Positions 33,943 through 42,705 of a DNA stretch of 64,000 nucleotides are shown piece by piece. How positions within the stretch are numbered: position 1 is the stretch's first letter; each line of letters begins with the position of its first letter. The notes under the pieces are model-generated. The model was not told where the DNA came from. It did not search any database and worked only from the letters and a program-made list of their open reading frames with translations. The translations under genes and the position numbers were made by a program. The DNA is taken from assembly GCA_018266355.1 (NCBI GenBank), contig JAFEAP010000029.1, forward strand, positions 202,305-266,304, read 5' to 3'. The DNA comes from Bdellovibrionales bacterium (GTDB lineage Bacteria; Bdellovibrionota; UBA1018).

Positions 33943-34801
33943 GCGCCTCCACTGGATCACGAGCGAAAAATTCGCCGAAGGCTACCCCCACGAAACGGAA
34001 GTCTTCGCCGGACTGCGCGCACGGGGAATCGAAGTCCTTCCCACGGTTTGGAACCGAGATCCCGTTCCGCGCCCCGGTCCCGACGAACGCGTGATCGTTC
34101 GGACGCCATGGGATTACCTCGAGGACTTCGCCCGCTTCAATGCGTGGCTCGACGCACTTCCCGCGGAGCGGGTGGAAAACCCGGTCGCGGTTCTCCGGTG
34201 GAATTCGAAGAAGGACTACCTGCGCGAACTCGAGGCGGCCGGGGTTCGAATCGTCCCGACGGTTTGGATGGAGGCGAGCTCGGACGCGGAAGTCGCCAAA
34301 TCCTTCGCGAACGCTTTCGCCGGGCGGGCGCGCATCGTGAAACCGGTACTCAGCGCGAGTGCGAAGGATACCTATCGACTCGCTCCGGGAGAGCTGCCGC
34401 CCGCGGGGGTTTTTCTCGATCGCCCGGCGATGATCCAGCCGTTCCTGCCCGAGATCGAATCGGACGGCGAGCGGAGCCTCGTCTATTTCTCGGGCCGTTT
34501 CAGCCACGGTATCCGGAAGGTCCCGAAAGCCGGAGATTTCCGCGTCCAGGAAAGTCACGGGGGAATCATGCGCGAATTCTCCGTTTCCGACGGCGAACGC
34601 GTGTTCGGGGACTCGGTCTTGGCGGCGATGCGCGCGCGATTTCCGGAGTTCCGCGCGCCGCTCTACGCGCGCGTCGACTACGTGCTTTCGGCGGGAAAAC
34701 CGCAGCTGATGGAACTCGAATTGCTCGAGCCGGATCTTTATTTCCATCATGCCCCGGGGTCGGCCGAGCGGTTCGTCGAGGCTCTGCTCGCGTTAAGCTG
34801 A
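33932..34801 (+). CDS. ATP-grasp ligase-like protein
   Basis: 289 aa from GTG 33932. The central part has the shape of RimK/glutathione-synthetase-type ATP-grasp enzymes: VLRWNSKKDYLRELEAAGV, ARIVKPVLSASAKDT (ATP-binding Lys and loop), FLPEIESDGERSLVYF, and the metal-binding end YARVDYVLSAGKPQLMELELLEPDLYF. These enzymes join an acid to an amine or thiol via an acyl phosphate. The substrate is unknown; DcsG-like and COG0189 proteins look closest. Its last codons are the first copy of a 22-bp tandem repeat. Confidence 0.8.
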   Translation: MPLKRLHWITSEKFAEGYPHETEVFAGLRARGIEVLPTVWNRDPVPRPGPDERVIVRTPWDYLEDFARFNAWLDALPAERVENPVAVLRWNSKKDYLRELEAAGVRIVPTVWMEASSDAEVAKSFANAFAGRARIVKPVLSASAKDTYRLAPGELPPAGVFLDRPAMIQPFLPEIESDGERSLVYFSGRFSHGIRKVPKAGDFRVQESHGGIMREFSVSDGERVFGDSVLAAMRARFPEFRAPLYARVDYVLSAGKPQLMELELLEPDLYFHHAPGSAERFVEALLALS

Positions 34802-34862
34802 GGCTCTGCTCGCGTTAAATTGAGGCTCTGCTCGCGTTAAACTGAGGCTCTGCTCGCGTTAA
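34778..34862 (+). repeat. 22-bp tandem repeat, four copies, over the end of the ATP-grasp gene
   Basis: The 19-base core GAGGCTCTGCTCGCGTTAA occurs at 34778, 34800, 34822 and 34844 without change; the 3-base linkers differ (GCT, ATT, ACT). Copy 1 encodes the last residues of the ATP-grasp protein, and the stop codon falls at the junction with copy 2, so copies 2-4 look like slippage or duplication of the gene's 3' end. Confidence 0.95.
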
Positions 34863-34882
34863 TTCGAGGTCGTCCGCGCGAC

Positions 34883-35908
34883 CTAGGTCGTCGTGCGTTG
34901 GAGTTTTTCTTCTTCGGCCGCTTCGGTCGAGTCGGTCGTCGGAGCCGGCGCCGCGCGTCCTCCCGGGATGTCGGGAAGCGCCTCGATCCGAAGCGCGCGG
35001 AGCGCGTCCGCCGTGCTCGATTTCGGCTCATAGCCGAAGTCCTTCCGGAAGTTCTTGTCCGAGATCACGACGGGGTATTTGAAGAAGTCGACGAGGTGCT
35101 TCGGGAAGTTCAACCCGGCGAACTTCATGCCGGTGATCACCGCGTTCGAAAGGAAACCGGGAACGGGCACCGGGTTTCCGCCGGAGAGCCGAATCGCATG
35201 GCTGAGGGCGATCACGCCCTCGCCCGAGACGTTATAGATTCCCGATTTCTTACCTTCGAGCGCGAGGAGAATCGCGTTCGCCATGTCGTTCTCGTCGATG
35301 AACTGCCACATCGGATCGTAGCCGAGAAGCGTCGGGCACATGTTCCCGCGCAGGTAGAGCGAGATCTGGTTCATGATCCGTTTCCCGATGATGTTCGTCG
35401 GGCGAAGCACCACCGTGCGCACTTTCGGGTTCCGAAGCGAGAACGCGACCGAGACATTATCGAGTTCGACGGCGTCGACGATCTCGGAATAGGTCTGGCT
35501 CGCGAGCAGGGGATCTTCCTCGGAAATATAGAGGTGATTGTGCTGGTGGGCGCCGTAGACGTGGAAGGTCGAAAGTACGATGCAGGACTTCACCTTGTAC
35601 TTGAGCGCGAGGTCGAGGAGGCTGCGCGTGCCGAGCACGTTCAGATTGAAACGCTGGGTTTTCCGCAGCCGCGCCGCCGCCGGCACGCGGCCGAGGTGTA
35701 CCATCGCCTCGAACTCGTGCGTCCGGAAAAGGTCCGCCATTTTCCGCTGACGGTAGTCGATCTGATAGAACTTCCCGGGGAACTCGCGGCCCTCGGGCAT
35801 CGGGCGAGGGTCGACGCCGACGAGCTCGAATTTCCCTTGGAGGACCTCGGCGACGATTTCGGCCAGGCCGCCCGAAGCGCCGGTGATCAGGACGCGCGCG
35901 CGGGTCAT
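34883..35908 (-). CDS. NAD-dependent epimerase/dehydratase-like (extended SDR)
   Basis: 341 aa. The N-terminal Rossmann motif GASGGLA follows LITG, and FHVYGAH, VVLRPTNIIG and YNVSGEG are features of extended SDRs. The usual YxxxK catalytic pair is not present at the expected site (TYSEIVDA has no Lys four residues after Tyr), so the chemistry may differ or be lost. Overlaps the acyltransferase gene by ATGA, so a lipid-linked substrate is plausible. A bacterial 3-ketoceramide reductase (CerR-type) is one possibility, given the spt-like gene 18 kb away, but not demonstrated. The C-terminal 25 residues are low-complexity. Confidence 0.78.
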   Translation of the reverse strand: MTRARVLITGASGGLAEIVAEVLQGKFELVGVDPRPMPEGREFPGKFYQIDYRQRKMADLFRTHEFEAMVHLGRVPAAARLRKTQRFNLNVLGTRSLLDLALKYKVKSCIVLSTFHVYGAHQHNHLYISEEDPLLASQTYSEIVDAVELDNVSVAFSLRNPKVRTVVLRPTNIIGKRIMNQISLYLRGNMCPTLLGYDPMWQFIDENDMANAILLALEGKKSGIYNVSGEGVIALSHAIRLSGGNPVPVPGFLSNAVITGMKFAGLNFPKHLVDFFKYPVVISDKNFRKDFGYEPKSSTADALRALRIEALPDIPGGRAAPAPTTDSTEAAEEEKLQRTTT

Positions 35909-36747
35909 GCGCCGGACCCCGTGAAGATCCGCTCACCGCGGAGTTTCAGCCCCGTATCGAGCTCGGTGCGAATCGCGGTCCGGACGGTCTCGACCTTCCG
36001 GTAAACTTCGACGTCCGGTTCGTCCGGATTCGCGTCGAACACGATCGGTTCGCCGAAGCGGATCGAGATTTTCGTCGGTAGGGGAAGGACGGTCGGCACC
36101 ACCGGAATATACGGAGCGCCGATGAGTTTTGCGAGCGGAGAAAGCTTCGAGAGGCTCGGAAGCATTTCCTCGCATCCGATCACCGCGACCGGGACGATCG
36201 GCGTCTTCGTCTCCATCGCGAGTCGCACGAAGCCGGTTCCGAATTTCTGGAGTTCGTAGCGGTCGAAGATCGTCTTTCCGCTCCCGCCGACGCCCTCGGG
36301 AAAAACCATGAGGCATTCGTCGTTCTCGAGGAGCGACTTCGCATTGTGCATGTCGCCCGTGATCTGGCCGCAGCGGGAGAAGAACGTGCCGATGAACGGG
36401 AGGGAAGGCGCCCATCGCTCGACCATCCCCCGCACGAGCCGCGGAGGCTCGAGTTCGAGGAGTACCGCGGTCGCGATCATCATCGCGTCGATCGGAACTT
36501 GGCCGGAATGATTCGCGATGAGGAGGCAGCGGCCGGGCGGAACGTTCTGGATCCCGTGAGTCGCGACGCGGAAGTAACGACGATAGAACCAGACGGTCGA
36601 CGCGAGCGAGGCCATCAAGGTCGAAGGGCTCACGCCCCACGGATCGAAGCCGGTCGATGCGAGTTTTTTCAGCGCGCGTTCGACTCTCGATTTCTCTTCT
36701 TTCGAGAGATACGCCTCGATCAGTTTTTGCCGGATTTGGCCGAGCAT
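35905..36747 (-). CDS. PlsC-family lysophospholipid acyltransferase
   Basis: 280 aa. Acyltransferase motif I is NHSGQVPID (His and Asp of the HX4D-type box with one residue more), motif III is VFPEGVGGSGK. An N-terminal amphipathic region should dock it on the membrane. Enzymes of the family move acyl groups to glycerol phosphates or related lipids; the sequence looks like the DAGAT-like branch (about 280 aa, FGEPIVFDANPDEP at the end). Upstream of, and overlapping, the epimerase-like gene. Confidence 0.88.
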   Translation of the reverse strand: MLGQIRQKLIEAYLSKEEKSRVERALKKLASTGFDPWGVSPSTLMASLASTVWFYRRYFRVATHGIQNVPPGRCLLIANHSGQVPIDAMMIATAVLLELEPPRLVRGMVERWAPSLPFIGTFFSRCGQITGDMHNAKSLLENDECLMVFPEGVGGSGKTIFDRYELQKFGTGFVRLAMETKTPIVPVAVIGCEEMLPSLSKLSPLAKLIGAPYIPVVPTVLPLPTKISIRFGEPIVFDANPDEPDVEVYRKVETVRTAIRTELDTGLKLRGERIFTGSGA

Positions 36748-36817
36748 ATCCCCCAGTGTAGCTAATGTCGGGGAGCGGCACGCATAGGAAAAAAATTCCG
36801 TCGCTTCGCGGCGATGA

Positions 36818-38056
36818 CTATTCAGCGGTGAGCTTGTCCAAGTCGAGCGTCGCGAGCTCCGGAACGTAGCGGGCGATCACGCCGACGACGACCAAGGTCA
36901 TGATTCCGCCGAAATAAAAGGAGGGGATCAGTCCGAGCGCCTTCGCCGTGACGCCGCTTTCGAATTCGCCGAGTTCGTTCGACGACCCGATGAAAATCGA
37001 ATTCACCGCCGCGATGCGACCCCGCATCGCCTCGGGCGAGGCGAGTTGGACGATCGAACCGCGGATCACCATGCTCACGCTGTCGAGCGCGCCGGCTACC
37101 GCTAGGATCGCGCAGGAAAGGACGGGGTTCCGGGAAGCCGCGAACGCGAGGATGCAAACGCCCCACCCGGCGACGACTTGGAGCAGACGCTTTCCCGCGT
37201 CGCTCGATACCGGCCTGCGCACGAGCCAAAGCGTCATCCCGAGCGCGCCCACGGCCGGCGCGGCGCGAAGGAAACCGAGGCCCTGCGGACCGATGTGAAG
37301 GACGTCCGAGGCGACGATCGGGAGCATCGCCTCGATCCCGCCGAAAAGAACCGCGAACATGTCGAGGGACATCACCGAAAGGATCAACCGGTTCCGGAAG
37401 ACGAATCGAAGCCCGGCGAGGAGCTCGACGACGAAGGAGTTTTCGTTCTTCGCCGTCCGGCGATAGGGACCGTGGTCGTAGCGAAGAAGGAGCGCGAAGA
37501 CTAGGGCGGTCGCGAGGAACGCGGTTCCGACGCCGTAAGCGAGGTTCTCCCCGCCGAACCCGTAGAGGAGTCCGCCCGCCGCCGGCCCGACGATCGAGGC
37601 GAACTTCATCGCCGACGTCCCGGCGGCGATCGCCCGTTTCAGCGTCGATTTCGCGACGAGGCGGGGAAGGATCGATTGGAAACTCGGCGAATAGAAACTC
37701 CGCGCGAGACCGGTCAAAAACGAGGCGACGTAGAGTTGGAACGGCCCGTGCGCCGTCCATGCGATCACCATAGAACTGAGCGAAACGAGCAGGACTCCCG
37801 AAATGATCTTCCGCGGGTCGCGGCGATCGACGACGTAACCCGCGAAGAGCGCGAGTCCGAGGGCGGGCGCCGCTTCGGCGAGGCCGACGAGTCCGAGGCT
37901 GAGGGGATCGCGAGTGAACTCGTACATCTGCCAGCCGAGGATGACCGACTGGAGCATGAGCGCGAACGAACCGAAGATGCGGACGCCGATCAGGTAACGG
38001 AAAGCGGGGGGAAAATCCGAAGTCGCGGTCGAGCGGTCAGATGGTGTCCCAGACAT
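36818..38056 (-). CDS. MFS transporter (EntS/MFS_3-like)
   Basis: 412 aa from ATG 38056; two further ATGs at 38065 and 38077 are in frame, all overlapping or abutting the end of the acyl-CoA dehydrogenase gene. About twelve hydrophobic segments, with the loop motif GYVVDRRDPRK between helices 2 and 3 typical of MFS and a second half with RGRIAAVNSIFIGSSNELGEFESG, as in the EntS-like drug or siderophore exporters. Substrate unknown. Confidence 0.87.
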   Translation of the reverse strand: MSGTPSDRSTATSDFPPAFRYLIGVRIFGSFALMLQSVILGWQMYEFTRDPLSLGLVGLAEAAPALGLALFAGYVVDRRDPRKIISGVLLVSLSSMVIAWTAHGPFQLYVASFLTGLARSFYSPSFQSILPRLVAKSTLKRAIAAGTSAMKFASIVGPAAGGLLYGFGGENLAYGVGTAFLATALVFALLLRYDHGPYRRTAKNENSFVVELLAGLRFVFRNRLILSVMSLDMFAVLFGGIEAMLPIVASDVLHIGPQGLGFLRAAPAVGALGMTLWLVRRPVSSDAGKRLLQVVAGWGVCILAFAASRNPVLSCAILAVAGALDSVSMVIRGSIVQLASPEAMRGRIAAVNSIFIGSSNELGEFESGVTAKALGLIPSFYFGGIMTLVVVGVIARYVPELATLDLDKLTAE

Positions 38057-39773
38057 ACCGTTCATTCTCGAAAGCATGCTCGGCGAGGGATTTGATCAAT
38101 TCGTCGTCGTTTTCGTCGATTTTGTTGAAATTCGATTTCGTGCGGCGGCGGACTTGGCCGGCGAATACTTCGAGGATTTCCAGTTCCTTTCGCGCGGCTT
38201 CGGCGCCTTTCGCCTGCACGGAGGCGTCCACGCGGCTGAGCGTCGCGGCGAGGACGAAGAGGTCGATCATGATGTCGGCGAGCCGCTTCGTCGCGAACTG
38301 CTTTCCGATGATGTTCTTCCCGTGCTTCCGGAGGATCTTATCGGCGGCGCGGGCGAGGTCGCGCGTGCCTTCCTCGAAGATTTCGGCTTGGGCCCGGACG
38401 AGCGGAGAGAGTTTCGTGAAGTTCGATTTCGTCGCGCCGACGCCGACTTCCTGGGTCACCCGCCGGAGCGCGTACTCGGAGATGGTGCCGAATCCCTTGA
38501 TCGGGTCGTTGAAGATACCGGTAAGCGACTTCGAGAGGTCGGTCAGGCTCTTGCCGACGTCGTTCAGCGAAGTGAGCGCGATGAAGAGGCGGAGAATCTC
38601 GTTCGTACCCTCGAAGATGCGGTTAATCCGCGAGTCGCGGACGATCCGTTCGTAGGGGAATTCGCACATGAATCCGTTTCCGCCGGCGGTCTGAAGGGCT
38701 TCGTCGGCCGAACGCCAGAGCGCTTCGCTCGCGAAGACCTTCGAGATCGCCGCTTCGACCGCGTATTCCTTCGACCCGGAGTCGATGATGCCGGCGACGA
38801 GGCTCACCACGGATTCGGTCGCGTAGCAATCGACGACCATATGTCCGAGTTTCTGCTTGATCAATCCGAACTCGGCGATCGGTTTTCCGAATTGCTGGCG
38901 CTCCTTCGCTTGCTTCGCGCTGAGCTCGATCAGGCGCTTCATCGCGCCGACGCATCCGCCGCCGAGACCCGTTCGCCCGGAGTTCAGGACGTTCATCGCG
39001 ACCTTGAATCCCTTGCCGACTTCGCCGAGGACGTTCGCCGCGGGAACGCGGACGTTATCGAGCATGACTGTCGTCGTGTTCGATGCGCGAAGCCCCATCT
39101 TGTCTTCGTGCGGACCGGTCGAAACGCCCGCCATGTCGCGCGTGACGATGAAGGCGGTGACGTGTCCCTCGGGTCCGTCGGTACGGGCAAAGACGGTGTA
39201 AAACCCGGCGATTCCGCCGTTCGTGATCCAGAGTTTCTGGCCGTTCAGGATCCAGTCGTCCCCGTCGCGGGTCGCCTTCGTCTTGATCGAGGCGGCGTCG
39301 GATCCGGCGCCCGGTTCCGTGAGGCAGAACGCGGCGATCATCTCGCCGGTCGCGAGTTTCGGATAGAAACGTTTCCGCTGCTCCTCGGTCCCGTAGAGCA
39401 GGAGTCCCCGCATCCCGATCGAGCTGTGCGCGCCCGCGGTGATCGCGACGGAGCCGTTATATTTCGAGAGTTCCTGGAGCGTGCGCGAATAGGCGGAGCT
39501 GTTCATGCCCATCCCGCCGTGCTCTTCGGGGATGATCAGGCTGAAGAGCCCGAGCGATTTCATTTCCTCGAGGATCTCCGGCGGCAACTCGCCCTGGCGG
39601 TCCCAAACGCGGTACTCGTGATCGCGATCCTTATAGGTGGCCGCGAGTGCGTCGACGATGCCACGGAGGACTTCCGTCGTTTCCGGTTTCATCGTCGGAA
39701 AGGGGACGATCAGGTCCTCCTCGATGAAACCGAGGCATAAAGACCGCATGAAACTTTTTTCATTATTTTCCAT
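38037..39773 (-). CDS. Acyl-CoA dehydrogenase of the VLCAD/ACAD9 type
   Basis: 578 aa. FAD-binding and substrate motifs AFCLTEPGAGSDAASI and WITNGG, then GLRASNTTTV, RQQFGKPI and the catalytic Glu in RIFEGTNEILRLF, the position used by very-long-chain and isovaleryl-type enzymes. A C-terminal helical extension of about 170 residues after the core matches VLCAD/ACAD9, which act on long acyl chains. The start ATG 39773 follows GGAG by 9 nt. The 3' end overlaps the MFS gene by about 20-40 nt. Confidence 0.93.
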   Translation of the reverse strand: MENNEKSFMRSLCLGFIEEDLIVPFPTMKPETTEVLRGIVDALAATYKDRDHEYRVWDRQGELPPEILEEMKSLGLFSLIIPEEHGGMGMNSSAYSRTLQELSKYNGSVAITAGAHSSIGMRGLLLYGTEEQRKRFYPKLATGEMIAAFCLTEPGAGSDAASIKTKATRDGDDWILNGQKLWITNGGIAGFYTVFARTDGPEGHVTAFIVTRDMAGVSTGPHEDKMGLRASNTTTVMLDNVRVPAANVLGEVGKGFKVAMNVLNSGRTGLGGGCVGAMKRLIELSAKQAKERQQFGKPIAEFGLIKQKLGHMVVDCYATESVVSLVAGIIDSGSKEYAVEAAISKVFASEALWRSADEALQTAGGNGFMCEFPYERIVRDSRINRIFEGTNEILRLFIALTSLNDVGKSLTDLSKSLTGIFNDPIKGFGTISEYALRRVTQEVGVGATKSNFTKLSPLVRAQAEIFEEGTRDLARAADKILRKHGKNIIGKQFATKRLADIMIDLFVLAATLSRVDASVQAKGAEAARKELEILEVFAGQVRRRTKSNFNKIDENDDELIKSLAEHAFENERYVWDTI

Positions 39774-39996
39774 GAAGAGAAACTCCGCGCGAACGCTGCG
39801 TAAGGTTTTTTCTCATTATTCTCCGAAGCTACCAGTGGGTGCAAACTTCTTCGACATGACCCCGCGCTTCCGTCAGAAAAGCACCGGCACGAAGGCATTT
39901 AATCTCCTCGCTTCGGGGATTTGCGTCCCGGAAAAATGGGATAGACTAATGGAGGTTCTCGAAATTTTTTCGTCACACCTTAGGAGCCCTCCATCC

Positions 39997-41970
39997 ATGT
40001 TCGCTCGTCGCTCGATTTCGCTCTTCATCGTACTCGGCACGTTCCTTTCCGGAGGGGTGGCTCACGCGAGCAACCTGAGTTGCGCGGTCCTTCCGCAGCT
40101 TTTCAATCTCTACTTCCGATTCCATTACGTGCATCGGAACATGACCGACGAGATCAAGGCCCACACCGTCGATCAGTACATCAAGACGATCGATCCCTCG
40201 AAGACGCTCCTCCTCCAGGGTCAGGTCGATACGCTCAAGAAGAACCTGCTCGCGACGTTCAAGACGATGGACGAAGGCGACTGCAAGGCGATCGAGGAAT
40301 CCCAGGACGCGCTCGTGAAGGGCGCCGAGGAGAACGAAAAGTTCGCGAAGGAATTCCTCGGCGACAAGTACGCGCTCGACGAATCCGCCGAACTCGTGAC
40401 CGACCCGGATAAGCGGAAATTCTCGAAGGACCTCGACGAGAAGAAGGCGCTCCTGAAGAAAATGATCCACTTCCAGATCACGAACGAAATGCTTTCGAAG
40501 ACGAAGCTCCCCGAAGCGAAAAAGAACGTGATCCATCGCTACGAACTCGATACGAAGCGGACGAAGGAGAAGAAGCTTTCCGACCGCGAAGTCGATTTCG
40601 CGGAAAGCTTCGCGCTCGCGCTCGATCCTCACTCGAGTTACATGAGCGCGGACTCGCTCGAGGAGTTCCGCATCCAGATGCAGCTCTCGCTCGAAGGTAT
40701 CGGCGCCTCGCTTTCTTCCCAGAACGGGTTCACGCTCGTCGAGGAAGTCATACCGGGCGGCGCGGCCGATCGCGCGAAAGTGCTCCAGCCGAAAGACAAG
40801 ATCATCGCCGTCGCCCAGGCCGGCCAGAAAGCCGAACCGGTCGTCGATATGGATCTCCAGGACGTGGTGAAGCGGATCCGCGGCAAGAAGGGCACGAAGG
40901 TGACCCTCACGATCCTCCGTCAAGGCGACACGAACAAGACGTTCGACGTCACGATCGTTCGCGACAAGATCGACATCAAGGAATCAGCGGCCAAGATCAC
41001 CTACGAAACGAAGAAGGTCGGCGACAAGAGCTTCAAGATCGGCGTGATCGACCTGCCTTCGTTCTACGGCGGCGGCCGCGAAGGCCGTTCGAGCGCGGAC
41101 GACATGCGTAAGCTCGTCCTCGAAGCGAAGAAGAACAAGGTCGACGGCCTCGTGATCGACCTCTCGCGGAACGGCGGCGGCCTCCTCGACGACGCCGTTA
41201 AAATCGCCGGTCTTTTCATGAAGAAAGCGGCCGTCGTGGCCACGAAAGGTTCCGACCAACGCGTCGACGTCCTCGCCGACCGCGACGACGAAACCGCGTT
41301 CAGCGGACCGCTCATGGTGCTGACCAGCCGGCTTTCGGCCTCCGCCTCCGAGATTCTCGCGGGAGCGCTGAAGGATTACCACCGCGCGCTGATCGTCGGC
41401 GGCGACCACACCTACGGGAAAGGCACCGTGCAGGTCGTGTCCGACCTTCCGCAGGGCCTCGGCGCGATGAAGGTCTCGACCGGGATGTTCTTCATTCCGG
41501 CCGGCGCGTCGACCCAACACCAAGGCGTCGAGAGCGATATCGAGCTTCCGTCGGTCTTCTCGACCGACGACATCGGGGAGAAGACGATGGATTACTCGCT
41601 TCCGCCGCAGAAGATTCCCTCGTTCGTCAGCAGCGAGGCGAACGACGACGATGCCGCTCACCACTGGAAGCCGATCGACGGCGACCTCGTGAAGAAGCTG
41701 AAGAAGCTCTCTCAAGAGCGCGTGTCGAAGGATTCGAAGTTCGCGGAGATCGTGAAGAGCATCGAAGACGCGAAGAAGAACAAGGGCGTCATCCGCCTCG
41801 CCGAAATGAAGAAGAAGGCCGAGGAAGAGAACAAGAAGGACGATAAGAAGGAAAAGAACCGCAAGGCGAAGCTCAAGGAGACCCAGGCTCCGCTCGTAAG
41901 CGAAGGCATCAACATCATGACCGACTGGCTCGCGAGCGGCGCGGCCGCACCGACGATCAGTGCTCGTTGA
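39997..41970 (+). CDS. prc: Prc-like tail-specific carboxy-terminal protease (S41)
   Basis: 657 aa. Signal peptide (residues 1-24), Prc-type N-terminal domain (VDQYIKTIDPSKTLLLQGQ), a PDZ domain (about 225-320), then the S41 core with catalytic Ser451 (SASASEILAGALKDY) and Lys475 (TYGKGTVQ), and a C-terminal charged helical domain with a run of Lys/Glu. In other Gram-negatives Prc trims or degrades periplasmic and envelope proteins and controls wall hydrolases. ATG 39997 has TAGGAG 10 nt upstream; the open frame before it lacks a signal peptide. Confidence 0.93.
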   Translation: MFARRSISLFIVLGTFLSGGVAHASNLSCAVLPQLFNLYFRFHYVHRNMTDEIKAHTVDQYIKTIDPSKTLLLQGQVDTLKKNLLATFKTMDEGDCKAIEESQDALVKGAEENEKFAKEFLGDKYALDESAELVTDPDKRKFSKDLDEKKALLKKMIHFQITNEMLSKTKLPEAKKNVIHRYELDTKRTKEKKLSDREVDFAESFALALDPHSSYMSADSLEEFRIQMQLSLEGIGASLSSQNGFTLVEEVIPGGAADRAKVLQPKDKIIAVAQAGQKAEPVVDMDLQDVVKRIRGKKGTKVTLTILRQGDTNKTFDVTIVRDKIDIKESAAKITYETKKVGDKSFKIGVIDLPSFYGGGREGRSSADDMRKLVLEAKKNKVDGLVIDLSRNGGGLLDDAVKIAGLFMKKAAVVATKGSDQRVDVLADRDDETAFSGPLMVLTSRLSASASEILAGALKDYHRALIVGGDHTYGKGTVQVVSDLPQGLGAMKVSTGMFFIPAGASTQHQGVESDIELPSVFSTDDIGEKTMDYSLPPQKIPSFVSSEANDDDAAHHWKPIDGDLVKKLKKLSQERVSKDSKFAEIVKSIEDAKKNKGVIRLAEMKKKAEEENKKDDKKEKNRKAKLKETQAPLVSEGINIMTDWLASGAAAPTISAR

Positions 41971-41988
41971 GAGCACGTTGCGCGGTAA

Positions 41989-42177
41989 TCAATCCGCGAG
42001 GAGATTGCGGGAGACGAGCCACGGAAGGACGATGTAGAGCGCGATGTCCCGTACGAGGTAAGTCGTGAAAACGAGTGCGACGAGTTTCCAGCCGTACTTT
42101 CGGAAGAGCGAGCGGAAACCGTTCCGTTTCAACTCCGACTTCGCTTCGGCGGCGAGTTTTCGGTATCGCGCGAACAT
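41989..42177 (-). CDS. Small membrane protein
   Basis: 62 aa. A basic N-terminal helix (FARYRKLAAEAKSELKRNG) is followed by a membrane segment KLVALVFTTYLVRDIALYIVLPWLV. Short single-span proteins of this shape (R-K-Y-G-W-K then membrane helix with R-D-I) are seen in related bacteria but have no function assigned. Divergent from the next gene by 36 nt. No clear Shine-Dalgarno, so the call is moderate. Confidence 0.6.
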   Translation of the reverse strand: MFARYRKLAAEAKSELKRNGFRSLFRKYGWKLVALVFTTYLVRDIALYIVLPWLVSRNLLAD

Positions 42178-42213
42178 GGGTCGGGTTTCGCCGATCGGAA
42201 AGGGTTTGTCGAG

Positions 42214-42684
42214 ATGAAAGCCGGATTCCGGGGTTGGCTTTACCGCTTCGTTTCGGCTCTTTTCGGGCTGGTCGGCGTCGTGGTCTTCCTCTCCGCGGCC
42301 GAACTTGTGCGGTTTTACGGATTCCCGCAGTTTTCGACGATCGCGTACACCGGGCTCGCCGTTTCCTTCTTTCTCTGGCTGACGGCCTTCATCGGAGCCT
42401 GGTCATGGAAACGGTACGCGGTCCTTTGCCTCGTCGCCGGATGCGTCCTCGGTTTTCCGTATCTCGCCCTGCGTCCCGAGATGATCCGGGACGACGTGCT
42501 GAAGCAGCTGACGAATCCGCCGCTCTCCGTCGACCTCGTCTTTTACCGGAATTGGGCGCTCCGCGATGACGCGGAACGCGACTTGAAGATCGAACGCCTT
42601 CAGTTCGTCTACGGCTTGATCGCGAGTTACGGCGAGAACGCGAAGGCGAAACATCCGACCGCGCCGATTCCCGAGGCGAAGTAG
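42214..42684 (+). CDS. Membrane protein of unknown function
   Basis: 156 aa with three hydrophobic segments (about 10-32, 42-62 and 66-84), then a soluble C-terminal half of 70 residues with charged helices. GGAAAGG (42200-42206) precedes the ATG. No family recognised. An SDR gene follows 21 nt later and is probably in the same transcript. Confidence 0.72.
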   Translation: MKAGFRGWLYRFVSALFGLVGVVVFLSAAELVRFYGFPQFSTIAYTGLAVSFFLWLTAFIGAWSWKRYAVLCLVAGCVLGFPYLALRPEMIRDDVLKQLTNPPLSVDLVFYRNWALRDDAERDLKIERLQFVYGLIASYGENAKAKHPTAPIPEAK

Positions 42685-42705
42685 CGCGAGGACGTGGTAA
42701 GACGA

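Noticed and set aside
34778..34862. CRISPR array
   Set aside because: Repeats are 22 bp with only 3-base linkers, no spacers and no cas genes.
39752..39826. Two similar AT-rich stretches (TTTTTTC-x-CATTATT type) near the acyl-CoA dehydrogenase start, as regulator sites
   Set aside because: The match is loose and one copy lies across the coding start, so low-complexity sequence explains it as well.
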